Below are positions 48,616 to 58,261 of a DNA stretch of 64,000 bases, piece by piece. A model generated the notes under the pieces. It worked only from the letters and a program-made list of their open reading frames with translations, did no database searches and was not told where the DNA came from. This DNA comes from Mycogone perniciosa (lineage: Eukaryota > Ascomycota > Sordariomycetes > Hypocreales > Hypocreaceae). A program made the translations under genes and the position numbers. Positions within the stretch are counted from its first letter, which is position 1. The number at the start of each line of letters is the position of its first letter. The DNA is taken from contig JAOALB010000007.1 in NCBI GenBank assembly GCA_025331125.1, positions 1-64,000 of the forward strand, written 5' to 3'.

Positions 48616-51600
48616 TTACAGGGGCTTGCCGCCGATGAAGTCGGACCACCGGCGAACCTCTGAGGGAATGCCCTCGGGACGAGGCAGCTTCTCGCTCATG
48701 CACTGAGCGAAGAGGATGGCGGTCTAAAACACGGTGCATTAGTACAACGTAGACAGAAACAAGGGGCTTTGGGGGAATCTTACCTGAGGCTCCATGAACA
48801 GAGGGACGCCGAAGTCGACAGCGTTTCGGCGCATGACGTAGTCAACGTCAGAGGTGGTCTTGCCACGGGCCAGGGCCAGGTTGAAGACACCACGGATGTC
48901 ATACTTCTGGAAGACTTCTCGGAGGGCACGCTTGTCCTCCGTGGGGAACTCAATGACCTCGACTTCAACGCTGTGCTTGGAGCTTGACTCAATGAAGGTC
49001 TTGACTTCGTTGTCCGCGGCGTACAGCTTGTATCCGAGGGGAGCCACGTAGTCGACGACTTGGGTCAGCCATGTCTTGCTGACCTCACCACCGAAAAGCA
49101 GACCCTCGCCAGGCTCGGGCATTCGGAAGTTCATGGTAGACTGAAGAGAAGCCCAGTAGGCGTCGACCAGGTCCTTTCCGAAGCAGGCCATCTCACCAGT
49201 AGACGCCATCTCGACGCCAACGAAGGGGTCGGCACCAGCGAGACGAGTCCATGAGAATTGAGGGACCTTGGTAGCGAGGTAGTCACGCTTGACGGCCATA
49301 AGATCGGTGGGCTCGGGAACATTCTTTCCGACGAGAGCCTTGGTGGCGACATCGATGAAGTTGGTGCCGAGAACCTTGCTAACAAAGGGGAATGAACGAG
49401 AGGCACGGAGGTTGCACTCAATAACCTTGAGCAGGGGCTCACCACCATCAGGGTTGTCTGCCTTGATGATCTGCATGTTGAAAGGTCCAGTGATCTTCCA
49501 AGCCTTGGCAACCTTCTGAACAATCTCCTTCAGGCGCTCCATGATGCTTGCATCGAGATTGACAGGAGGGAGGACCAGGGTTGCGTCACCGGAGTGAACA
49601 CCAGCCTGCTCAACGTGCTCGCTGATCGCATGAACGATCAAGCTGCCCTGAGAGGCAACACCATCCACATCAATCTCCTCAGCACCCTCAATGAACTTGG
49701 TGATGACGACAGGATGGTCGGGGGAGACACTGCTGGCAGCCTCAAGCTTGTCTTTTAGATCCTCCTTGCTTCGGATAACGGTCATAGCAGCACCAGACAG
49801 GACGTAGCTGGGACGAACCAGGACAGGGTAGCCGACCTCCTCGGCGAACTCCTCGGCAGCCTGAACTGAGGTCAGTTCCTTCCAGGCAGGCTGGTCAACA
49901 CCGATGCTATCAAGGATCTCAGAGAACTTTTGACGATCCTCGGCCTTGTCAATATCCCTTGGATCAGTTCCAAGAACCTTGGCGCCACCAGTCTCTTGGA
50001 GGCGAAGAGCAATGTTCTGTGGTAGCTGGCCACCGACGGAAACCACGACACCGGATGCATTCTCCAGCTCGTAAATGTCCATGACACGCTCGTAGCTCAG
50101 TTCCTCGAAGTACAGCTTGTCGGCAGAATCGAAATCGGTGGAATAGGTCTCGGGATTAAACGATAAGGAAGTTAGCAGCAGTTCGTAAGAGTTCAAAGAC
50201 TAGGAGGATAAGGGTGGGAGTGCTTCAGGAGAGTCCAAGAGCCTAGGGGAGGGTGAGGTTGGGAGTCCAGGGGAGTCCAAAGGTCCAGGGGCCCGACTGG
50301 CTGCTTCCAGGTTCTTGAGATGGCGCTCTGACTTCTCATGGCGGGTGAGGTTGCTCTTATTGTGAAAGCCAAGGTTACAGGGACGGCACCTGAAAGGGTT
50401 ATCCGCCTCAGTTGCCTTTCGAAGGTGTTTGGGGGACCCTTCGTGTTTCTGCAAGCGTTGCTTGGTGCCAAATGAGATATCGCAAAGCCCACAGTGGAAG
50501 GTCTTTTCGCGCAAAGCCTTTGCCACGTTATCCGCTTGATACTTCCGGTTTCGTCCTGGGTTGTTGGCTCTGGATCTGGCGACTCTAATATCTGCTTGAC
50601 CAATATACTCATCGTAGTTGGTTGCCATCTGCTTGTAGTGGTGGTTGGTAGCATTCTCGGCTTTCAACTCAAGGCGCTTCTTCTCCTTCTCAATGGCTTG
50701 GGCTTCAAGCTGCTCAGCCGAAAGGTCGAACTCTCCGAGAATCCCCTCGTCCAAGGAGGAGTGGGAGCAACACCCGTCGTATTCCAACGCGGTACGGTTC
50801 CAGAGGCGAATGTGACCCATGCCATAATCTCCAGCGCGTGGTTTCATTGCCCAGAACATGTAGGCAAATGTAGCTTCAAGGGCAATGAACAGAAGACGGT
50901 TGATTGGAACCAAAGCAGCAGTTGGTATTGGGATCCAGCAGAGCAGCCCCTTGTGAACAATGGTGTATCCATCATCCAGAGCGGTTTCAATGTAGTTAGG
51001 GAGCAGAAACCCATCATCGTATTGCTTGAGACGAGCGCGGACACCTCCTAGCACTGAGGTTCCAGAGCCAACGTAGATCCTAGGCACACAACCAGGTTTC
51101 TCAAGGACGAGAAGATAGATCCCCCAGCGTGACGAAGTATCTGTTGGAAGGCTCTTGAAGAACGGGATTGTAGGCGGAGCAGCAGACTTGAGGACTTCAA
51201 ACAGGCCGGGAGCAAAGACAATGGAGGCTGCGGAGGCTATCTCTTCCAAGACTGTCTGGCTTGTGAAGAACCGAGCAAAGAGGGGATTCTTGTGATGGAA
51301 CGGTGTATCACACAAACATGTCCAGGTCACCAACACCACAAACTCGAGGATGGTAGCAGCTGTGAATGCCATGATTGTAGATGTGGTGGGAGCTTCGGGT
51401 GAGTGGTTCAACAGATAGTTGAAAAGTGTCATGTTGAGATCGCCAACGGGGGGGACATGCTGAGAAGATGGGGTGTCCATCCAGAAGGCAGGTGCGTCCG
51501 ACGGTGTCCATCGTGAGAGAAGGTGGGATCCATCCAGAAGGTGGGTGTATCCAGTGGGCCATATCCAAGGAAGGAAAGGGGAAAGGAAGGAGGAAAGGAA

Positions 51601-53719
51601 AGAGATTCAACTTACATTAATCATGACCGTCTTCTCACCCATCTCCCTCAGAGCCTGAGTAGTGCTGACAGCACACCAATCAAACTCCACGGAGCTACCA
51701 ATTCGGTAGACACCGCTGCCGAGAATGATTGTGCCCTTGTCTTTGAACGTGACATCGTGCGAGGAACCGTTATAGGTTGTGTACAGGTAGTTTGTGTCAG
51801 CAGGGAATTCAGCAGCCAAAGTATCGATCTTCTTGACCCAGGGTCGGATGTTGAAGCTCAGTCGAAGGGCTCGAACTTCGTCCTCAGTGCTGTTAATGGC
51901 GAGGGCAATCTGGCGATCTGAGAAACCCATCTTCTTGGCCTTCACGATTTGGTCCTTCTGCAGAGCTTGGAGACTGCCACAGGCCTGAAGCTCATTGGTG
52001 CAGTCAACAATGTTCTGCAGCTTGTACAGGAACCACTTATCAATCTTGGTCAATTCATGAACCTTCTCAACAGAGTAGTTCTCGTGGAGCATGGCCTGGC
52101 CAACAGCAAGCCATCGGCGGTCCGTCGGGTTCTGAAGCTCATAGTCCAAATCCTCGAACTTGTCGCCCTGGAAACCAACGAACCTGGGGTCAACCTGACG
52201 GATAGCCTTCTGGAACGACTCCTCGAAAGTTCGGCCAATGGCCATAACCTCACCAACCGACTTCATGGCACTTCCAATGTCACGCTTAACGTGCTGGAAC
52301 TTGGACAAGTCCCATCGGGGGATCTTGGTGACAATGTAATCCAAGGACGGCTCGAAGTTGGCAGTGGTGGTCTTTGTGACAGCGTTGGGGAGCTCGGGGA
52401 GGCTGTGGCCCAAGCCAATCTTGGCAGCGGTATAGGCTAGCGGGTAACCAGTGGCCTTGGAGGCCAGGGCGGAGGATCGGGAAAGACGAGCGTTGACCTC
52501 GATGACACGGTAGTCGAGACCATCGGGCTGCAGGGCATACTGGACATTGCACTCGCCAACGACACCCAAGTGCCGAACAATCTTGATAGCGGCAGTTCGC
52601 AGCATGTGGTACTCCTCGTCGCTAAGCGTTTGACTTGGTGCCACGACAATGGAGTCACCGGTGTGGATACCCAAGGGGTCGAAGTTCTCCATGTTGCAGA
52701 CCGTAATACAGTTGTTGTTGGCATCTCGGACGACCTCGTACTCGACTTCCTTCCAGCCCTTAAGCGACTTCTCGACCAGAATCTGGGGGGAGAGCGTAAG
52801 GGATCGAGCAGCCATGTTGCGAAGCTCCTCCTCGTTGTTGGCAAAACCCGAACCGAGACCACCCAGAGCATAAGCAGCGCGAACAATGATAGGGTATCCG
52901 ACCTGCTCGGCAGCGTCGAGGGCCTCCTCTACAGTGCCAACTGCAAGGGACTGGGCAATGGGGATGTTGATCTCCTCGAGGGCCTTGGCGAACAGGTCTC
53001 GGTCCTCACTGAGCTCCAGTGTCCTGACACTTGTACCCAGCACCTTGACGCCGTACTTTTCGAACAATCCCATACGCTGCATCTGAACACCCAGGTTCAA
53101 AGCGGTTTGACCGCCGAATGACAGGAAAATTCCATCTGGCTTTTCCTTCTCGATAACGTAGGTGACATACTCGGGAGTAACAGGCAAGTAGTAAACCTCA
53201 TCGGCAAGTGTGTGGTTGGTCTGAATGGTGGCAATGTTGGGGTTGATGAGCACAGAGGCAACGCCGGCCTCCTTGAGGGCTTTCAGGGCCTGAGATCCTA
53301 TGTGATGGCACTGCGAGTTAGATTGTTTTCTTATCCCTCTGGCCGTTATCCACGACCACGCCCAAAGATTCAAGGCAAAACCAACCTGAGTAGTCGAATT
53401 CACCGGCTTGGCCAATGGCGAGACCACCACTGCCGATGACGAGCACCTTCTTTACGTCGACATTCACCTTGGGCTTGATGACCCCGCTATCGAGATACGC
53501 CTTGGGATTGGGCGCTGTCTGGGAGGAATATGGGCGAAGAACGGAGATTGTGCCGAGTCGCTTGGAGTGCTTCGATTGGAATGAAGACCTTCCCTGGGGT
53601 TTGAGGGCGGCTGTGGTCAAGAGACGGGCGGGAAGAGCTCGAGGAAGCCGGCAACTGTTTCGGAGCAGAACCGGACTCCGGACTGCGGCCAGCGCGACCG
53701 AAGACATAGTCGCAGGCAT
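48616..53719 (-). CDS. CPA2: Carbamoyl-phosphate synthase, arginine-specific, large chain (mitochondrial)
   Basis: Minus-strand exons 53386-53719, 51616-53297, 48784-50160 (or from 50199) and 48616-48723 give about 1166 (or 1180) residues. The subunit makes carbamoyl phosphate from ammonia, bicarbonate and two ATP for arginine synthesis; the small chain is elsewhere. The N-terminus is a mitochondrial presequence (Arg/Ser/Ala-rich, no acids). Two ATP-grasp halves follow: KKVLVIGSGGLAIGQAGEFDYSG with NPNIATIQTN, and TVMIN/NPETYSTDFD with GGQLPQNIALRL. The C-terminal methylglyoxal-synthase-like part has KYDIRGVFNLA and RRNAVDFGVPLF. Intron 2 (51615 down to 50161 or 50200) contains a whole nuclease ORF and sits inside the conserved NPET motif. 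Its donor is GTAAGT. Its 3' end is unclear: CG at the ideal place, AG 39 nt earlier. TGACTC boxes lie upstream. Confidence 0.95.
50200..51480 (-). CDS. Intron-encoded GIY-YIG nuclease-like protein with C2H2 zinc fingers
   Basis: An intact single-exon frame of 426 residues, on the same strand as CPA2 and wholly inside its second intron. Residues 35-60 are hydrophobic (a possible membrane segment). A GIY-YIG domain follows at about 118-215: GIYLLVL at 120, RIYVG at 134, Arg in GGVRARLKQYD (148/150), and Glu202 in ALEATFAYMFW, matching in order the GIY, YVG, Arg and metal-binding Glu of the fold. A helical basic region (255-325) leads to two zinc fingers of C-x2-C-x12-H-x5-H type (Cys330/333 with His346/352; Cys365/368 with His381/387). 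The tail has Pro/Ser repeats (LDSPGLP, LLDSPEAL). The plan, a cleavage domain plus DNA-binding fingers, is that of homing endonucleases such as I-TevI. The TAG stop coincides with a possible 3' splice site. Confidence 0.88.
   Translation of the reverse strand: MDTPSSQHVPPVGDLNMTLFNYLLNHSPEAPTTSTIMAFTAATILEFVVLVTWTCLCDTPFHHKNPLFARFFTSQTVLEEIASAASIVFAPGLFEVLKSAAPPTIPFFKSLPTDTSSRWGIYLLVLEKPGCVPRIYVGSGTSVLGGVRARLKQYDDGFLLPNYIETALDDGYTIVHKGLLCWIPIPTAALVPINRLLFIALEATFAYMFWAMKPRAGDYGMGHIRLWNRTALEYDGCCSHSSLDEGILGEFDLSAEQLEAQAIEKEKKRLELKAENATNHHYKQMATNYDEYIGQADIRVARSRANNPGRNRKYQADNVAKALREKTFHCGLCDISFGTKQRLQKHEGSPKHLRKATEADNPFRCRPCNLGFHNKSNLTRHEKSERHLKNLEAASRAPGPLDSPGLPTSPSPRLLDSPEALPPLSS
51478..51547. 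repeat. Direct repeat in the 5' part of the CPA2 intron
   Basis: The 17-mer CATCCAGAAGGCAGGTG at 51478-51494 returns with two changes at 51531-51547, and TGTCCATC-like words recur between them. The first copy overlaps the start codon of the nuclease ORF. Confidence 0.8.
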
Positions 53720-56360
53720 TGTTGTAGAGTTGCCAGAGGACCAATGCTTAGATTGCACCGTCCTACTAGCAGCCTGGCCCTTGCTGGATCCCAATTAGGC
53801 CTTCTTTGTGATGAGAGTGATCAAAAGTGACTCTTCGCAAAAAAAAAAAGTCAGACGCAAAGGTGGTGGGGGTTAATAAGAATCTCACAGCCTAGAAGAG
53901 GATCTGGCGGGAAAAAAAAGGCGGTCGCCGATTCGGGAGTGACTTGACGAGTCACCGATAAGATAAGAATACCCCAGCTTTTTTATTTTGTTTGATTGTT
54001 GAGAACTTGAGGGCCAAGGTGAGAGCGACAAAAAAGGGAGAGAAAAAAAATTGTGGGGGACACTTATTCCAAGTCTCTAATTCAGGCGATAACTAATCCA
54101 TGGACACTCAAAAATCTATTCCGGTGGTGTAGTAATAGAGTCGTATTCGTCATCTATAAGTTTGGCTGCGTCTGCTCCATAGGTACGGAGTAAGCACAGC
54201 ATCAATTAGCAGTATTAAGAGAAACTCCAAACTCTCCTACTCCGGACAAGCTGAATGAACGCGCTCTGTTTGCGGGCGTCGCATGTCTGTCGGGCGCGGC
54301 ACGGGCCATTGTGCAGTTGACGGTTCCTCGTTGAGTGTAATATCATTACTCCGTACGGAGTATTCTGCTCCGGTATCGCCCTAGTCTCCGTGAATGGAGG
54401 CTCATAACACTCAAAACACTCATAACAACACAAGTTGCCAAGGCATGACTCGAATCTAACCAACAATCATAGGGGGAGCACATATCTAGTTTCCACAACG
54501 AACGATGGTGTTTTCTTGGCTTTTTCTTATTGCCCACATTCGAATGATGAGTAGTAGTAATTGTTCATTGGTGTCCAATGTCTACCTTGCAAGCGGGTAA
54601 CAAGAAAAGAGGGACCGCAAAAGATACACAGCTCATCAGACAGTTAACTGACAGAGCATTAGGGGTAGGGGCTATTTACCCTAATGGTAGTAATCTATGG
54701 CAATGAGAGTAATCTATTACAACTAGGATAATATAGGGCAATTGGAGTTACTAGTACTCCGTACTCCGTACATAGCTAACAATATATTTTTCTCGCTCTC
54801 TATTGAGATGAACGGCAATAATTGCGGGAGGGAAGGCAATAAGTAAGTTACCATACCTGCATGACTATGGAACACGGCTGGATATCTCGGATGTCGACAT
54901 GGATGACACCGTGCAAGAACTATTCCAATATGCGAATCAGAGTACAGTCCTCCATCGTAGAGGGTGTCAAATTCAGCCGATATGGCACTGGTGGTTTTCT
55001 GCATCAAGAGCTGTATTTCCTTCTGTGCCACAGGGTTCAAGGGGAATAATCTGCGTTAATAGGTTTCATCTATATCCCTTTCTCCATACAAATACTACTC
55101 ATATGATCTACCATCCCCTTGTGGTTGTACACTGATTCTAAATGAGCCTTTCCATTCCTAATTCTCGAGCTAAGCAATGCGTTGACTGATCTTCATCCCA
55201 TTCAAGTTCCATCGGGGGGCTTATTGGCAATTCTACACCATTTAATGCACCCCAGTCTTTTAGGTGCCTTTCCTTCGTAAGGATGGGACCTGAATCAGAC
55301 AGCACCGTCAAAGCCTCAAGATTTCAGACCAAAGATTCAATCTACCGACAACTATATAAGATGCCCCCGAATCCTGTAAGCTTACTGCTGAGATGGCCGA
55401 CTTGGGCAAGGCTCGCCAGCGCATGAGAAACAAGATGATCAGTATATATGAGGATTCCGACAACTAAAGGATTCTGTGTTGACCTTCTCAGGGGGAAATG
55501 GAAAATGTTGATGTTAGCGATCGTTTGGTGCTGAACAGCAGCGGTTTCTGCTATTTTGGCCATGAAGGGAAGCTACGTCTAGTATTCGGTATCTGCTAGA
55601 CGCTTCGAACAGGCTAGTCAGCTCATTTTCCATGGCAATTTAATTCTATACCCCTCTGATTTTACACGGATTATAATGGAGTATTATCTTTCAAAGACAA
55701 TATTGAAGCAGCGCAAACAAAGCGTCGTGTACCTGTGATGACTTGGCTTGGTCTGAGCCCGGTGTAGAATTACACAGAAATCAGTATGAAAATCTAAAAA
55801 GAGGCGTTCGCTGGGGTTTATTTCCAGATAAGATGGAGTCATGATTTACTATATTACCATGTAATGGACACAAAGGGGAACTTTCTAATGCTAGGTAAAG
55901 CTAACTCTCCCCATCAAGCCCCTACCAAGGAGGTTCCTAATAAATGTGTGTAAAATTACCCAGACTGAATCATCGTGATGACCATGTGTAACGTGAAATG
56001 AACATGACAGTCGCTTGTGAACACCATAAGAAGGCCTACATTCACTGGCTTGCCAATTTTACACACAGGAGCACATGTGTTCAAGTAACTTATGAGAATA
56101 TAACATGTTTCCCCCCCTCTCAGGGAATTCTGGACAGAACAAGTTTTGTCTTCCTGCTGCCAAGCATGGCGTTCACAAGACAAGACACAGACAGCTTGGG
56201 GAGGTGCCGCTACATAAGGCCAGCTAGATCCCGCTCGCACTCTCAAGATTTGTATCAACCATATCTCAATAAATCCTAAGGCAACCCAGAGATACCTTGC
56301 TTCCGCATTTCCTGGCCAGAAAGCACAAACCTCAGACACCATCGCTGCCAGAAAAAAGCC
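53720..56360. other. Gene-poor region upstream of CPA2
   Basis: About 2.6 kb. Its left end is the CPA2 promoter with TGACTC-type boxes. From about 54100 the DNA is A/T-rich with TACTCCGTACGGAGTA and TACTCCGTACTCCGTAC motifs (54184, 54346, 54749). Frames are short with no resemblance to known proteins. It may be decayed repeat DNA. Confidence 0.5.
53828..53833. promoter_or_regulatory. TGACTC box upstream of CPA2 (CPC1/Gcn4 type)
   Basis: TGACTC lies about 110 bp before the CPA2 start and occurs again in reverse orientation (GAGTCA) at 53949-53954. This is the core of the cross-pathway control site bound by CPC1/Gcn4, which is known to act on fungal arginine genes. Function here is inferred. 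Confidence 0.4.
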
Positions 56361-57053
56361 ATGTGTGAACAAATCATCCAATTTGACTGCGGCCATCTGC
56401 AGCGCAAACCAAGACCTTGCTCCAAGCCGCGAAAACGAAAATCATCCCTGCAATGTTTCTCAGCCAGCTCCTCAGACAGCGAATGCGATAGGCCAAAGAG
56501 CCTCGAGCGCTGCGCCGCGCTCTGCAGGTCGTGCCAGTCCCTAGGTCGAGACAAAGAAGTCTACCAGAACAGCATGCGATCCCAACCATACAGCGACAAG
56601 AAAAATCCCCCCAAGGTGAGTACAAAGAATCCTGACACAAGCACTAGGAGTCATGAACAGGTCCTTCCTCTGAGGCTGAGACGGGTGCGTGATGTAGATC
56701 GCTCGTTGCATGGAGAGTTTCAGCGCCTTGAGCCCCCCCAGACCGATAGATCCGAGACCCGTCGCATAAGAGGTCCTAATCCGAGCAATATCAATACTTC
56801 TCGACGGACGGCACCTGGCGGGCAAGCACCCATGTCAGCGATGCCTGCTCGCCGTGTACAGAGCCAGCCCACCCGGTTGAGCTCAAGAAATCATCATCAG
56901 GAACGCCCTTGCCTCCGGGGCGGAAGTGTTCGCCGCACTACATCTGTGAAACAGTTGAAGCACGACGCCAGGGTTGGATTGCATCTCCAGAGGAAGGCTT
57001 CAGATGAGTCGTTTGTCTGTTCAACAGCACGGAGAATAGAGAGCTCAGGCTAG
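56361..57053 (+). CDS. Small basic Cys-containing protein of unknown function
   Basis: A frame of 230 residues opening with MCEQIIQFDCGH and a row of further cysteines (CSKP, QCF, ECD, CAALCRSCQSL) that could bind zinc. The rest is very rich in Arg, Ser, Pro and Gln and probably disordered. Many fungal genomes have proteins starting with a similar Cys/His segment; no function is known to me. A 45-nt stretch (56616-56660, GTGAGT to AACAG) looks like an in-frame intron; removing it gives 215 residues. Coding status is supported by frame length and the N-terminal pattern only. Confidence 0.55.
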   Translation: MCEQIIQFDCGHLQRKPRPCSKPRKRKSSLQCFSASSSDSECDRPKSLERCAALCRSCQSLGRDKEVYQNSMRSQPYSDKKNPPKVSTKNPDTSTRSHEQVLPLRLRRVRDVDRSLHGEFQRLEPPQTDRSETRRIRGPNPSNINTSRRTAPGGQAPMSAMPARRVQSQPTRLSSRNHHQERPCLRGGSVRRTTSVKQLKHDARVGLHLQRKASDESFVCSTARRIESSG

Positions 57054-57559
57054 AGGTATTCTTTATCAATTTTTTGCTATGTTTTTTTGCTGTTCATAGC
57101 ATGACTTGCAGGTGTCAGTAATGTTTGTTATACATGCATGGCAGTGAATGTGTGCCATAGTTTTTCTTCCCCAGTCATATCCACCCTTCAATCATGCATG
57201 CTACCGTTTCGTATTCACCTCACACTTGTGAGGAGTCGATGGAGGTACACCCAAGGGTCAGCCCGTTTAAAGCAGATGATGAGATCGCTTGCTGGCAGTA
57301 TTAAAAAGACTATTCCGTCCGTCAATCCATGACGCACTCAACTTGTTACATTTGAATGTCGCAACAATCCTAGCTTCCTGGACCAATTCTATCCAGTGTC
57401 AGTGTAAGGCGGTTCGTATCGTTTCAGTCGAACATTTGTAAGGGATCAAACTCCATAGGTGGAAAAAGAGATATTCGAAGAGAGTCAGTAGTCCCTGAAG
57501 TGATTGGCCACGTTCATGTCGTGTTGTCCAAGAGCTATCAACTTCCGATAGGCTTCAGT
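57054..57559. other. Intergenic region between convergent genes
   Basis: 506 bp, T-rich on the left. Nothing recognised. Confidence 0.5.
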
Positions 57560-58261
57560 TTAGTGAGCCTTGCCATTCTTCGATTGCCCCTTGAACTTGG
57601 CAAGCTCGGCCTGCACGGCCTTATCAACACGGGCCTGTAATTCCTTTCGGTATCCGAGCTTGAAAAGCATCTCAAGCCAGACAAACATGGGCGCAAGGAA
57701 GACGGCCTGGATAAGGTTGTCTAGCAAAGCTGGAGCCCGAGCCTCGAAAGCACCATGACCGATGAATTGCGCAGCCCAACAGACAAGCTGAATGCCGACG
57801 GCGTACTGGAACGTTGAGGTAGGGTTCTGAAGCCGCAGGCAGTTGCCCGTAGCTGTGCCGATGAGACAGAAGATGGCTAAGACAAAGCCTGCCACTGGTT
57901 CTAGCAGCAGGTAGAGGGACGCGTACAAAAATGCAGCGATCGTTCCCAGGTTAATGTCAAGATACGGCAGCGTCAACCAGCTTGGGGTCTGGACGAGGGT
58001 GCCCGTGTATGTAGCCTAAATACAGAGGGAAAAGGGGGTCAGGATGGCGAATGATAAGGTGACAGGGGGGTCGATTAGCTTACCAAAGTGAATCCCGACA
58101 CGAGAAGGAGAGGCACACAGATCATATGAATGGCCACGTTGGCAGGATTATGATGGTAGGCGCCATACTGAAGGCGATGTGGTCAGCGAGAGACGAAAAA
58201 CCAATGCAAAAGACGATGTATGACTAACAAAGGCCAACTGCTTTTCCAGATCCAACGACAT
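57560..58261 (-). CDS. MPO1: MPO1-type 2-hydroxy fatty acid dioxygenase (DUF962)
   Basis: Three exons (58229-58261, 58084-58167, 57560-58015) give 190 residues (yeast Mpo1 174). Mpo1 is an iron-dependent ER dioxygenase that shortens 2-hydroxy fatty acids by one carbon in phytosphingosine breakdown. The family start YGAYHHNPANVAIHMICVPL carries the His residues thought to bind iron. Four hydrophobic segments follow, with LEPVAGFVLA, the conserved AAQFIGHGAFEARAPAL (another His), and FLAPMFVWLEMLFKLGYR near the end. The C-terminus is basic and cytosolic. The first exon has only 11 codons, encoding the conserved MSLDLEKQLAF start, so the upstream intron is well supported. Confidence 0.93.

Larger units (their letters stand above)
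50161..51615 (-). mobile_element. Candidate mobile nuclear intron in CPA2 carrying a GIY-YIG nuclease gene
   Basis: A 1.4-kb intervening sequence, more than ten times longer than any other intron in the window, interrupts CPA2 between codons for Asn672 and the NPET motif. It starts with GTAAGT and ends with GCTGCTAACTTCCTTATCG, so branch-site and pyrimidine features of a spliceosomal intron are there, but AG is missing at the very end. About 130 nt before and 39 nt after the ORF are non-coding. TTAAT occurs at both junctions. The 5' non-coding part has a direct repeat 53 nt apart. That it moves or once moved by homing is inferred from the ORF and the site, not shown. Confidence 0.7.

Noticed and set aside
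50161..51615. CPA2 insert as a self-splicing group I intron
   Set aside because: A U before the 5' border and a G at the 3' end would fit, but only about 134 and 39 nt lie outside the ORF, no P3/P7-type core was recognised, and GTAAGT plus GCTAAC point to the spliceosome.
50161..51615. CPA2 insert as an intein
   Set aside because: The CPA2 frame meets a TGA three codons into the insert (GTA AGT TGA) and the ORF has its own start and stop, so no continuous fusion protein is possible. No intein splicing motifs are seen.
56361..57053. Treating the Cys-rich small protein as a secreted effector
   Set aside because: It has no signal peptide and the cysteines sit only in the first quarter beside many Lys and Arg; a zinc-binding intracellular protein is more likely.
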